Part shown: in pieces, positions 8,004-16,092 of the stretch
Numbering within the stretch: position 1 is the first letter of the stretch
Layout: each line of letters begins with the position of its first letter
Assembly (NCBI RefSeq): GCF_002119405.1
Contig: NZ_MTBG01000029.1
Span: forward strand, 1-43,598
Reading direction: 5' to 3'
DNA: 43,598 bases
From: Pseudoruegeria sp. SK021
GTDB lineage: Bacteria > Pseudomonadota > Alphaproteobacteria > Rhodobacterales > Rhodobacteraceae
The notes under the pieces: model-generated
What the model saw: only the letters and a program-made list of their open reading frames with translations
What the model was told of the DNA's origin: nothing
Databases searched by the model: none
Made by a program: the position numbers and the translations under genes

Positions 8004-8954
8004 TTACCGGAGCCCCACTTTGAAGAGATCAATTGGATTGTCCACCGTCATCTTGCGGAGGTCCGCGTCCGACACGCCGCAACTGGCAAACATCGCGATA
8101 AATCCGCGGAATGCCTCGACGGGAGGCGGCAACACCAATGCACCGCTGTCACTGGACAGCACGAAACTGTCCGCGCCAATGTGTTGAAGAATAGAAACAG
8201 CACGACCAAAGTCCGCACGGGCAAATTTATGCCGCTCGCGATCGACCATGGTCTGCGGGATATCCGTTGCATGGCTGAAGACGAAAAAAGAGTATTCTAA
8301 TTTTGCGCCGGTTGCCGCAATGGCCTGCGCTTCGTCTTGATCAAGATAGCCAGCGGGACACAACATTCGTGTGCACCCGCGTTGTGCCGCAAACTCAGCA
8401 ACTCTGACGTGTTCCCCCCCAGACAGGTGGCCAAGGTTGAACACCACGTCGGCTTCGACACACGCGTCGATGATGGCGGGCAGCGGATCCGGCAGCGGTC
8501 CGGTCTCGGGAATAGCCAGACAGGTTTCGATATAGGCTGGGCTGCGTCCTTCGGACTTTGCCACAAAGGCGGTGTGATGACAGGGAAGCGAGATGAACCT
8601 TGCGCCATCACCCTCGGCGTAGCCCATTTTCAAAGCGGTTTGCACCACACGCTCTGAAAGCCCGCCAGCGTAAGGCTCTAGGATGACGCCGCCGAACACA
8701 TCGACCCCCAGATGGCCCAGTTCCCGGTTCGCCAAAGCCGCAAGGCCGGATGTATTTGCGAACACGTCCATGAGGCCGAGACCTACAAGCCCGTGTTCTG
8801 CGGCCTGATAAACCGCATCGAACAGCGAGACGGTTCGACGGTTGATATGCGGGCAGCAATGAACGTGACTGTCGACAGCTCCCACCAGCATGGATTGGCC
8901 CGGAATTGTGACTTCGCGGGGATGGTTTCTCTCAGTGGGCAGTGTGGTCGGCAT
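8004..8954 (-). CDS. DUF6282 family protein, amidohydrolase-like, 316 aa
   Basis: I recognise the DUF6282 pattern: an early DSHVHCCPHINRR metal-site motif (residues 28-40), ISLPCHHTAFVAKSEGR in the middle, VVFNLGHLSGGEHV, and SSDSGALVLPPPVEAFRGFI followed by NPIDLFKVG at the C-terminus. These resemble the HxH, His and Asp metal ligands of TIM-barrel amidohydrolases, so a cytosolic hydrolase or lactonase activity is likely, but no reaction is established for the family. It sits between the TRAP binding protein and the HpcH-type aldolase in one operon, implying a hydrolytic step just before cleavage. The ribosome site AAGGGCG supports the ATG at 8954. An internal ATG at the MLVGAVDSHVH segment is possible. 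Confidence 0.75.
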   Translation of the reverse strand: MPTTLPTERNHPREVTIPGQSMLVGAVDSHVHCCPHINRRTVSLFDAVYQAAEHGLVGLGLMDVFANTSGLAALANRELGHLGVDVFGGVILEPYAGGLSERVVQTALKMGYAEGDGARFISLPCHHTAFVAKSEGRSPAYIETCLAIPETGPLPDPLPAIIDACVEADVVFNLGHLSGGEHVRVAEFAAQRGCTRMLCPAGYLDQDEAQAIAATGAKLEYSFFVFSHATDIPQTMVDRERHKFARADFGRAVSILQHIGADSFVLSSDSGALVLPPPVEAFRGFIAMFASCGVSDADLRKMTVDNPIDLFKVGLR

Positions 8955-9031
8955 GTTTCGCCCTTAGGATAATGTCGTCGAAATAACGCGCCGGGGCCAG
9001 ACGTGATCGCCGCCCCGGCACATGAGGTTGA

Positions 9032-10000
9032 TTAGTTTGTCAGGGCTTCGAAAAGCACACGCTGCGAATCCGTTTCGATAAAACCGTCATAGAGCGGCTT
9101 GGACGCTGCGCGAAAACCCGAGGTGTCAGGCTTCACAACCGAGATACCCTTGTCAGCCAACTCTTGCAGAAGCGGCTCTTCCTGTTCGACCACGTACTGA
9201 CGCTGCCAAGTGGCCGATTCAGTGCCAGCCTCAAGAAGGGCCACTTGGACATCCTCAGGCAGCGCGTCAAATTTGGACTGCTTCATGACAATTTGCGAGG
9301 TGAGGTTCAGCCATCCAACCAAAGAGAAGTGGTCGGCAACTTCATAGAATTTCTGCGCGTTATAGTCAGAGGTGGCACCCTCTGCGCCGTCGACGACCCC
9401 ACTTTGAAGCGCGCCATAGAGTTCCGAATAGGCCATCGGGGTTGGGTTGGCGCCATAGGCCCGGAATGCTTCAACGTGCATTGGCTGTTGCATCGTGCGG
9501 ATTTTCAGATTGGCGAGGTCGTCAATCGTGTTGATGTCTTTCTTGGTCATCAGGTGGCGAATTCCAGAGGAATAGCTGCCAATCAATTCAAAGCCAGACC
9601 CTTGGGCCGATTGCTGCATCAACTCTTTGGCCGGTCCATCAAGTGCGACGCTGAGAGATGGGATGTCCGAAAACAGGAACGGCATATCAAGCACGCGCAG
9701 ATCTTGGACAAAGTTACTCAACGTGGAGTTGGAAACCTGCGCCATATCGACGGTGCCAAGAATGACGCCTTCAACCAATTGTGCCTCATCGCCAATCTGC
9801 CCGTTCGGGAAGATTTCGATTGTCGCTTGGCCATCGGTCTTTTCTTCTAACAGGTCGCGAAGTTTTTGCAGACCCTGTGCCTGAATGGAATCGACGACAT
9901 TGGTATGCCCAGCCTTAATGACGATGTCCGCGGCCATCGATACAGTCGGAAGCGCGATCGCCAAAACCGAAACTACCGTGGCTTTCATTAGGTTTTTCAT
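9032..10000 (-). CDS. TRAP transporter solute-binding protein, DctP family, 322 aa
   Basis: This is the periplasmic receptor of a TRAP carboxylate transporter. The signal peptide (MKNLMKATVVSVLAIALPTV, ending SMAAD) is cleaved near residue 23. Family landmarks follow: FPNGQIGDEAQLVEGVILGT (residues 64-83), the LKIRTMQQP segment carrying the conserved Arg that pairs with the substrate carboxylate (about R168), and ALQSGVVDGAEGATSDY in which Asn of the usual motif is replaced. Length is standard. It follows the M subunit by 73 bp. Preferred ligands are organic acids, and the downstream hydrolase and aldolase suggest a sugar acid or keto acid derivative. Confidence 0.9.
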   Translation of the reverse strand: MKNLMKATVVSVLAIALPTVSMAADIVIKAGHTNVVDSIQAQGLQKLRDLLEEKTDGQATIEIFPNGQIGDEAQLVEGVILGTVDMAQVSNSTLSNFVQDLRVLDMPFLFSDIPSLSVALDGPAKELMQQSAQGSGFELIGSYSSGIRHLMTKKDINTIDDLANLKIRTMQQPMHVEAFRAYGANPTPMAYSELYGALQSGVVDGAEGATSDYNAQKFYEVADHFSLVGWLNLTSQIVMKQSKFDALPEDVQVALLEAGTESATWQRQYVVEQEEPLLQELADKGISVVKPDTSGFRAASKPLYDGFIETDSQRVLFEALTN

Positions 10001-10073
10001 TTTTGGAATTTCCTATCAAGAAGGGTTGAGGTGAGTGTTGTTCGGGTCGAGAAAGTGGCCCCCGGAGTGACGT

Positions 10074-11354
10074 TCATGGAAAGAACATCCGTGGCAGCGT
10101 CAGCACAACTTCGGGAACATAAGCGACGAGACCAAGGACAATCAGCATTGGGATCAACGGGATCCATACGCGCCTTGAGACCTGTTCAATCCTGCGCTCA
10201 GCGACAACGGCTGAAACGAACAGGCAGATACCATAGGGGGGGGTTATCAGTCCGATTGAGAGGTTAAGTGTGGTCATCACGCCAAACTGAACTGGATCAA
10301 TACCGAAACTGACCGCGATCGGCATAAGGACCGGAACAATGATCAGGATCGCAGAAATGCTTTCCATGAACATGCCGATGATCAGCAGGAAAATATTGAC
10401 GATTAACAGGAAGATGATCGGCGAACTGGTGATGCTACGCATCCACGTGTCCAACATCTCAGGTGCGCCCAAGGTCGCGATGATCCACGAAAACACACTT
10501 GCCGTAGAAACAATCATCAGGACGGCGGCAGACAGACCGACGGATTTTACAAAGAGTGCGGGAAGATCAACCAATCGAATTTCGCGATAGATGAGCAGCG
10601 ACACCAACAGGGTTACGATTAGCGCGATGCAGGCAGCCTCGGTTGCGGTGAAAATTCCGCCCACAATGCCGCCGACGATGATGACCGGCAGGGTGAGTGC
10701 CGGCAAGGCCGACATAAAGGCCTGCCACAGCGCGCGTCCGGAAAATGCGGTGTGATCACGGTAGGCTTCGCCACCCCGACGGGCAATCAGCCAGCAGGTG
10801 ACCCCCATCGCCACAGCAATCATCAGGCCAGGGACCACGCCCCCTAGGAACATTGCGCCGATCGATTCATTGGCCGTGACGGCAACGATAATCATGATGA
10901 TGCTTGGCGGGATAATCGGGGCCAATGCTCCGGAGGCGGCGATGATCGAAGCGGCAAGATCGACGTCATACCCCCGGCGCTTCATTTCCGGCATCAAGAT
11001 TGACCCCACCGCCGCTGTATCTGCCGAACCTGAGCCGGAAATCGCCGCAAGGCCCGTCCCGGTGACGATGCCAACGAGGTAAAGGCTGCCTGTAATCCAG
11101 CCAACCAACGCGGCTGCAAGGTCGACAAACCGGCGCGCGATCCCCCCCGCTTCCATCACCACGCCAGCAGTGACAAAGAACGGGATCGCCATAAGCGTAA
11201 AGGAATTCACCCCTCCATAGATGCGCTGTGCCACAATCGAAAGCGGCACATCGGTCATCAACTGGATGGCAAGCAAGCCCCCGACACCCAAAGCAAACAC
11301 GATGGGCATTCCCGAGAAGACGAGAAGCACAAATCCACCAAAGACAACACTCAT
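10074..11354 (-). CDS. TRAP transporter large permease, DctM family, 426 aa
   Basis: This is the large membrane subunit that forms the sodium-coupled translocation path, with about 12 spans. It opens with GGFVLLVFSGMPIVFALGVG and has the SGSGSADTAAVGSILMPEM segment (about residues 110-128). IIPPSIIMIIVAVTANESIG is typical, as is the C-terminal NLSIGLITPPYGICLFVSA motif. The start ATG overlaps the stop of the small-permease gene (ATGA), showing coupled translation. Length is normal for DctM. Confidence 0.92.
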   Translation of the reverse strand: MSVVFGGFVLLVFSGMPIVFALGVGGLLAIQLMTDVPLSIVAQRIYGGVNSFTLMAIPFFVTAGVVMEAGGIARRFVDLAAALVGWITGSLYLVGIVTGTGLAAISGSGSADTAAVGSILMPEMKRRGYDVDLAASIIAASGALAPIIPPSIIMIIVAVTANESIGAMFLGGVVPGLMIAVAMGVTCWLIARRGGEAYRDHTAFSGRALWQAFMSALPALTLPVIIVGGIVGGIFTATEAACIALIVTLLVSLLIYREIRLVDLPALFVKSVGLSAAVLMIVSTASVFSWIIATLGAPEMLDTWMRSITSSPIIFLLIVNIFLLIIGMFMESISAILIIVPVLMPIAVSFGIDPVQFGVMTTLNLSIGLITPPYGICLFVSAVVAERRIEQVSRRVWIPLIPMLIVLGLVAYVPEVVLTLPRMFFP

Positions 11355-11854
11355 GTCGCCGCCTCCGTATCGCTAGACTGTGATCCAAAGATTTGCGGCA
11401 ACGTCGCGATCGCGAATTCCAGCAAAAAGTAGCTCATTCCGATCGGCAGCGCATAATAGACGGCTGCCATCGGAACCTGCAGTGCGGTCGATTTCACGAT
11501 ATAACCGATGGCAATCAACCCGGTGCTGCCGACAATCACGACCCCAAGGAACCAGACGACCAGGGCGAATGCTGCAACCTTCACCAGTCGCTGCGCCCAC
11601 ATCGGAAAGTACAGGATCATCATGTCAATGCCGACGTGCTGCCCGCGCCGCATCGCGATACCTGCGCCCAGCATTACCAGCCAGACCTGCGCAAACGTGG
11701 CCATTTCTTCGGACCAAGCGATCGAGAAATTAAAGACATAGCGTCCTAAAATCTGCGCAAAAATCAATGCCATCATCAGCGTGATGAGCAGAACGGCCGA
11801 CATATTCACGATTGTACGGATGAACGTCAGGACGCGGGAGCATATTCGAATCAA
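11351..11854 (-). CDS. TRAP transporter small permease, DctQ family, 167 aa
   Basis: This four-span membrane protein partners DctM. The family pattern is visible in QILGRYVFNFSIAWSEEMAT (about residues 34-53) followed by WLVMLGAGIAMRRGQHVGID. The start used is a TTG at 11854 because AAGGTGA lies 8 nt upstream. An ATG at 11803 would remove most of the first helix. It is the first gene of the TRAP operon. Upstream lies a 450-bp region shared with the divergent oxidase operon. Confidence 0.85.
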   Translation of the reverse strand: MIRICSRVLTFIRTIVNMSAVLLITLMMALIFAQILGRYVFNFSIAWSEEMATFAQVWLVMLGAGIAMRRGQHVGIDMMILYFPMWAQRLVKVAAFALVVWFLGVVIVGSTGLIAIGYIVKSTALQVPMAAVYYALPIGMSYFLLEFAIATLPQIFGSQSSDTEAAT

Positions 11855-12217
11855 AGTTTAGGTCACCTTCTTTGGAATTGTGGGCCTGCGGCTTCAGCAG
11901 GACCTCACGCTTCATGACTATTTCTCGGCAGTATCCGAAATTTTATTGGCCCCTCCGGCTGTTCCGCTCGGCTTGACCATCGAACTCGCAACCGGAGAAA
12001 CTCTTTGGACTCGCGCCAGATACTGCCGGTGAATCGTCAGCTTAGGCACGAAAACACTCGCGCAATTCAGGCGCATTCCACGAAAGGACACCGTGGGATT
12101 CAATAGGTGTGGCCAGGGATAACGTCTTTGACTTGCAAGCAATTCCGAACATTTCGGCTCCTCTATTGCGACGGCCAGTACTGTGGCTGTCATTCAATTT
12201 CCTGTTGCCGACGTGTC
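11855..12217. other. Divergent intergenic region between TRAP and oxidase operons
   Basis: No gene was recognised; open frames on both strands lack family features. This region must hold the promoter for the TRAP operon on the minus strand. No clear hexamers for it were identified. The promoter and operator of the oxidase operon are described separately at 12218-12234. Confidence 0.5.
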
Positions 12218-12234
12218 TATAATTTGTATACAAA
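12218..12234 (+). promoter_or_regulatory. -10 box overlapped by a perfect 12-bp palindromic operator
   Basis: TATAAT at 12218-12223 is a perfect consensus -10 hexamer. It runs directly into TTTGTATACAAA (12223-12234), a perfect palindrome. The -35 element is weak (TTCAAT or neighbour near 12193), so activation or leaky expression is possible. The TGTATACA type core suits GntR/FCD regulators (the relative McbR recognises TATACA), and a gntR gene sits at the far end of this operon. A bound repressor would cover the transcription start. A second, near-identical site lies at 17909-17920. Confidence 0.6.
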
Positions 12235-12307
12235 AGTTACACAAAGCAAGCAAGAAATCAGCGTCTATCTTAAAGACGCACAGCGAGTTGGCAGTAAGGA
12301 CGGCGCA

Positions 12308-12580
12308 ATGCACAGAAAAATGGCGGCCCGGGAATTGTCGATCCAAGTGGACGGCAAAACCATCGGATGTGAGCCAGGCCAGAGCGTCGCCTCCGCGTTA
12401 TTGGCGCAGGGAATCTATCGCTTCCGCACGAGCCCGAATGACCACCTGCCGCGCGGCCCGTTCTGCATGATGGGCGCGTGTCAGGAATGCGCGATCTTAA
12501 TTGACGGATCAATTCGACGCGCCTGCCAAACGGAAGTGGCCGAAGGGATGCGCGTTTGCCTCAAAGGGGCCTCGGCATGA
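12308..12580 (+). CDS. [2Fe-2S]-binding small subunit of an HcnA/OoxA-like oxidase, 90 aa
   Basis: This is the small ferredoxin-like subunit of a three-part flavoprotein dehydrogenase, of the same kind as hydrogen cyanide synthase HcnA, opine oxidase and D-hydroxyproline dehydrogenase. Four cysteines, C53, C58, C61 and C73 (FCMMGACQECAIL then RRACQ), match the C-x4-C-x2-C-x11-C pattern that holds a plant-type [2Fe-2S] cluster. The ATG at 12308 is chosen because it gives the family length and has a GTAAGGAC site ahead. Longer in-frame extensions would reach into the promoter. The stop overlaps the next gene (ATGA). Confidence 0.85.
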   Translation: MHRKMAARELSIQVDGKTIGCEPGQSVASALLAQGIYRFRTSPNDHLPRGPFCMMGACQECAILIDGSIRRACQTEVAEGMRVCLKGASA

Positions 12581-14007
12581 CGCCCCGCACTGAAATCGCA
12601 GATCTCATTGTGATCGGCGCAGGCCCTGCCGGCGCGAACGCCGCCCTTGCCGCCCATAATGCGGGGCTAAAAGTTGTGCTGGTCGATGAAGCGGCCCAAC
12701 CAGGCGGGCAAGTCTGGCGCGCACCTATCACCGCCAAAGCAAAGCAATCGCCGGTCAAAGACATTGACCGCAAGATGGGCGATGCCCTGCGTCAGCAACT
12801 GGTTTCCGCCAACATCCACATCTTGACGGATACGCAGGTCTGGTCGGCGGACCGGCAGCCCGAAGGGTTCGAAGTTGGGACGATCGGTGAGGCTGGCACT
12901 GTGTTCCTGCGTGCGCCCAGGCTGATCGCCGCCCCCGGTGCGTACGAACGCATTCTGCCATTCCCCGGCTGGACCATTCCGGGCGTGTTCGGGTTGGCGG
13001 CGGCAACTGCACTGCTGAAGGCCGAGAAAACCCTGCCCGGGCGCCGGATCATCGTGGCGGGCCAAGGGCCGTTGCTGATCGCGGTCGCGGCGCAGGCGGT
13101 GGCCCTTGGACTTCGGCCCGTTGCGATCGTTGACGCCGCCAGTCGAGCGGATTGGGCAAAGAGCCTCGCAGGATATGCCCGTCAGCCACGACAGCTGGCA
13201 CGCGGCATGAGATGGATGGCGCAACTGACCCGCGCCCGCGTGCCGTACTATCGACAACATGAAGTGTCCTCAGCAACCGGCGCGGACAGCTTGGCAGGCG
13301 TGACCCTCCGCTCTTTGAAAAGCGGGGAAACGCGCACTATCGACGTTGACACACTCTTTGTCGGCAACGGACTGACACCTGCCGATGAGGTGTTCCGCCT
13401 GCTTGGTGCCGATCAAGAGCCTTGCCCGATCAGCGGGACACAGCGCGTCGTTTGCGATGAATTGGGGCGCTGCTCTGTTCCGGGTCTTTATGCTGCGGGC
13501 GACGCCGCTGGTATCCGCGGGGCCCTTCCCGCCCTGCATCAGGGACGGATCGCAGGCCTTGCTGCGGCCCATGATGCGGGTGCCCTCTCCGGTGCCGCGC
13601 TTAGCGCCGCACTCGCGTCGTCGTCGCGCGCGCTGACGCAATTGCAGCCCTTTGCGGATGCGTCCTGCCGCTTGATGCGCCTGTCAGGGCAGCGGGTCGC
13701 GGCGGCGCCCGACGACACCATCATTTGCCGGTGCGAAGATGTCCGCGCTGGCGACATCCGCAAGGCCATCAACCAGGGGGCGGTCGATATCAATCAACTT
13801 AAACACTTTACCAGACTAGGGATGGGACCGTGTCAGGGCCGTATCTGCGCGGTCAACGCGGCAGAGATCATCCGTCAGGAAACCGGTGCCGCAGTCAATT
13901 CCACACGTCTGACCCCGCGCGGACCAATCCGCCCACTGGAGACAGCGCAATTGATTGGCGAGTTTGGCTATTCTGACATCCCTATTCCGAAACCGGCACC
14001 GCTATGA
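12577..14007 (+). CDS. FAD/NAD(P)-binding oxidoreductase with C-terminal [2Fe-2S] domain, HcnB/OoxA-like, 476 aa
   Basis: This is the middle-size subunit of the oxidase complex. It has an N-terminal dinucleotide fold (DLIVIGAGPAGANAAL, residues 9-24), a second nucleotide fold around RRIIVAGQGPLL, and the flavin-closing AAGDAAGIRGALPALHQGR segment. The C-terminal 95 residues carry a BFD-like cluster site with C384, C386, C419 and C424 (ICRCEDV then GPCQGRIC). The ATG at 12577 overlaps the upstream stop by 4 bp and gives the usual N-terminus, so the longer frame from 12556 is not used. The complex passes electrons from an amino acid or opine to an acceptor. Confidence 0.87.
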   Translation: MTPRTEIADLIVIGAGPAGANAALAAHNAGLKVVLVDEAAQPGGQVWRAPITAKAKQSPVKDIDRKMGDALRQQLVSANIHILTDTQVWSADRQPEGFEVGTIGEAGTVFLRAPRLIAAPGAYERILPFPGWTIPGVFGLAAATALLKAEKTLPGRRIIVAGQGPLLIAVAAQAVALGLRPVAIVDAASRADWAKSLAGYARQPRQLARGMRWMAQLTRARVPYYRQHEVSSATGADSLAGVTLRSLKSGETRTIDVDTLFVGNGLTPADEVFRLLGADQEPCPISGTQRVVCDELGRCSVPGLYAAGDAAGIRGALPALHQGRIAGLAAAHDAGALSGAALSAALASSSRALTQLQPFADASCRLMRLSGQRVAAAPDDTIICRCEDVRAGDIRKAINQGAVDINQLKHFTRLGMGPCQGRICAVNAAEIIRQETGAAVNSTRLTPRGPIRPLETAQLIGEFGYSDIPIPKPAPL

Positions 14008-15140
14008 GCACCGAAACCTGTGATCTGGCCGTCATTGGCGGCGGCGTGCATGGCGCAAGCGTAGCGTTGTTTGCCGCACGGGCAGGACTGCGTGTCACCC
14101 TGTTTGACGCGGATGCCTTGTGCCGCGCCGCATCGGGGACCAATGCCGGGACGCTGACCATGCAAATGACCCGTGCCGCGCTTATCCCGTACGCGATGGA
14201 GGCCCACAAAATGTGGACCGATGCGTCGCGCTGGCTTGGCCATGACGTCGGCGTTGTTGCGTGCGAGGGGCTGTCTTTGGCCTTTACCGAGCGCGAAGAG
14301 CAAATCTTGTCCGACCGCGCGACGGCGCGGGGCGCTGCGGGCGCACCGATCCGGCTGATCACGCCGGAAGAGACGTTGAAGATTGAACCCAATGCAAACC
14401 CGGGAATTCGCATGGCCAGCCATTGTGCGATTGATGGGTACGCCAACGCCTATCTCACCGGCATCGCCTTTCGCCGCGCCCTGCTGGAGGCAGGCGTCAC
14501 GATCCGAGAATATACGCCTGTCATCGGACTGGAGCCGACCGGCCAAGGTTATGATCTGAAACTGCGGGACGGCAAGGCCAGCGCGCGCCAAATCGTCCTT
14601 GCGGGTGGCGTTTGGCTTGAGCCGATGATGGAAATGCTCGGCCTCCGACTGGCGATCAAAACACTGGTGAACCAGTTGGCCGTGACAGAGCGCGCTGCCC
14701 CCCTCATGCGCACTGTCGTGTGCATCGCAAGCGGGCTGCTATCTTTGAAGCAGTTTCCACATGGCACCGTCGTCATTGGCGGAGGATGGCAAGGCACGGG
14801 CGACCGTGACACCAACAGTCACCGCGCAACCACAGAAAGTATGATCGGAAACGTCCGGCTGGCCGTACATGCCATTCCACGTTTGCGTCAAACCAGAATC
14901 GTCCGCAGTTGGACCGGGTTTGAATCCGAAACCGCCGACGCCCTTCCTGCACTTGGTCCGATCCCAGGCTTCGAGGGCGCATGGATATGCGGCGCCGTGC
15001 ATTCCGGCTATACCAGCGCCCCCTACACGGCACACTGCCTCACACAGGCTATTCTCGGGGGTGAACCCGACATGCCGCTATTCCCTATCGATCGACTTCT
15101 CACCGCCCCGTTGCGGGATCCTCAAAGGAGCACCCATTGA
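14004..15140 (+). CDS. DAO-type FAD-dependent oxidoreductase, HcnC/OoxB-like, 378 aa
   Basis: This is the substrate-oxidising flavoprotein of the complex, from the D-amino-acid oxidase/sarcosine oxidase family. The Rossmann motif is DLAVIGGGVHGASVALFAAR (residues 8-27), followed by the FDAD acidic end and the GTNAGTLTMQM flavin segment. Near the C-terminus are RSWTGFESETADALPALGPI and the AVHSGYTSAP flavin-contact motif typical of OoxB/HcnC. It overlaps the previous gene by 4 bp and the following gene by 4 bp. Candidate substrates are D-amino acids, D-hydroxyproline, opines or glycine-like compounds. The sequence does not discriminate between them. Confidence 0.85.
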   Translation: MSTETCDLAVIGGGVHGASVALFAARAGLRVTLFDADALCRAASGTNAGTLTMQMTRAALIPYAMEAHKMWTDASRWLGHDVGVVACEGLSLAFTEREEQILSDRATARGAAGAPIRLITPEETLKIEPNANPGIRMASHCAIDGYANAYLTGIAFRRALLEAGVTIREYTPVIGLEPTGQGYDLKLRDGKASARQIVLAGGVWLEPMMEMLGLRLAIKTLVNQLAVTERAAPLMRTVVCIASGLLSLKQFPHGTVVIGGGWQGTGDRDTNSHRATTESMIGNVRLAVHAIPRLRQTRIVRSWTGFESETADALPALGPIPGFEGAWICGAVHSGYTSAPYTAHCLTQAILGGEPDMPLFPIDRLLTAPLRDPQRSTH

Positions 15141-16090
15141 ACAGTTTCCTGTCTCCGGCCGCCCAAGCACTAACTGGCATCCACGCGGCCACCATTTGCC
15201 CGATGGACGCCGACGGTCAGATCGTCGAGAGCGAACTGACCCAGCATCTGAATGATATTTCCCATGCAGACGGCATACGCGGCCTTTTGTTGAATGGTCA
15301 CGCGGGCGAAGGCCACCTTCTGACCCGCGAGGAACGCAATCTAGTCCTTTCAGCCGCGCGCGCCTGCACACCGTCCGATTGCGTCCTGACCGCCGGAATT
15401 ACGTCGGAAAGCACTGCTGCGGCCTGCATTGAGGCCGAAGACGCCGCAAAGGCGGGTGCAGATGCAGTGCTTGTCTTTCAGCCGAACCACTGGGCTGGGG
15501 GCTGCGACGCCGCGATTGTCACCGCGCATCATCGGGCAATCGCGAACGCGTCGGGTCTGCCACTGGTGCTCTACCGCGCTCCGATTTCCGGGCATTTGTC
15601 CTATGACATGGCCGTCATGGAAAAATTGCTAGAGATTGATGCGGTCGCTGGCATCAAAGAAGGAAGTTGGGAAGTCGCGGCCTACGAAGAATTGTGGCGG
15701 CATGTGAAAGTCGCGCGGCCAGACATTTCCGTGATGGGCTCAGGCGATGAGCACCTTCTGACCTCCTATATGATCGGCAGCGATGGCAGCCAAGTCTCAC
15801 TGGCAGCGATCATCCCCGATACGATCACCGCCCTTTTCAACACGGCAGAGGCAAGTGATTGGGCAAAGGCGCGTCAATTGCACGACGTTCTCTACCCCCT
15901 GTCGACGGCGATCTACCGCGATAGACCGGGATATTTGGCGACCGCGCGCCTGAAAACCTGCCTGAAATTGCTGGGTCGGATCGGCCATGACACCACGAAA
16001 GCGCCGATCCGCCCGCTTCGCGCCGACGAAGTATCCCGCCTACAAGCGGTCCTTGAAGCGGCCGGCCTGATGTTAAAAGAACGGATCTGA
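15137..16090 (+). CDS. DapA-family (dihydrodipicolinate synthase-like) aldolase/deaminase, 317 aa
   Basis: This is a class I Schiff-base TIM-barrel enzyme. The catalytic Lys (about K174, AGIKEGSW) and Tyr (about Y146, LPLVLYRAP) are present, but the usual GTTGE loop reads NGHAGEG at residues 53-59, so it is not a true DapA. Start is a TTG at 15137 with AAAGGAG 7 nt upstream, and it overlaps the flavoprotein stop. In hydroxyproline catabolism a DapA-family deaminase converts the imine made by a D-hydroxyproline dehydrogenase of this three-subunit kind, which would fit the order here. No proline racemase is visible, so another imine or keto acid is equally possible. Confidence 0.82.
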   Translation: MNSFLSPAAQALTGIHAATICPMDADGQIVESELTQHLNDISHADGIRGLLLNGHAGEGHLLTREERNLVLSAARACTPSDCVLTAGITSESTAAACIEAEDAAKAGADAVLVFQPNHWAGGCDAAIVTAHHRAIANASGLPLVLYRAPISGHLSYDMAVMEKLLEIDAVAGIKEGSWEVAAYEELWRHVKVARPDISVMGSGDEHLLTSYMIGSDGSQVSLAAIIPDTITALFNTAEASDWAKARQLHDVLYPLSTAIYRDRPGYLATARLKTCLKLLGRIGHDTTKAPIRPLRADEVSRLQAVLEAAGLMLKERI

Positions 16091-16092
16091 AC

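Noticed and set aside
12107-12307. N-terminal extension of the ferredoxin-like subunit
   Set aside because: It would run through the promoter and palindrome and is absent from the family; the ATG at 12308 fits length and ribosome site.
12308-15140. Hydrogen cyanide synthase (HcnABC) as function of the oxidase trio
   Set aside because: The same architecture is shared by opine oxidases and D-hydroxyproline dehydrogenases, and the DapA-like and bicupin neighbours argue against cyanide formation.
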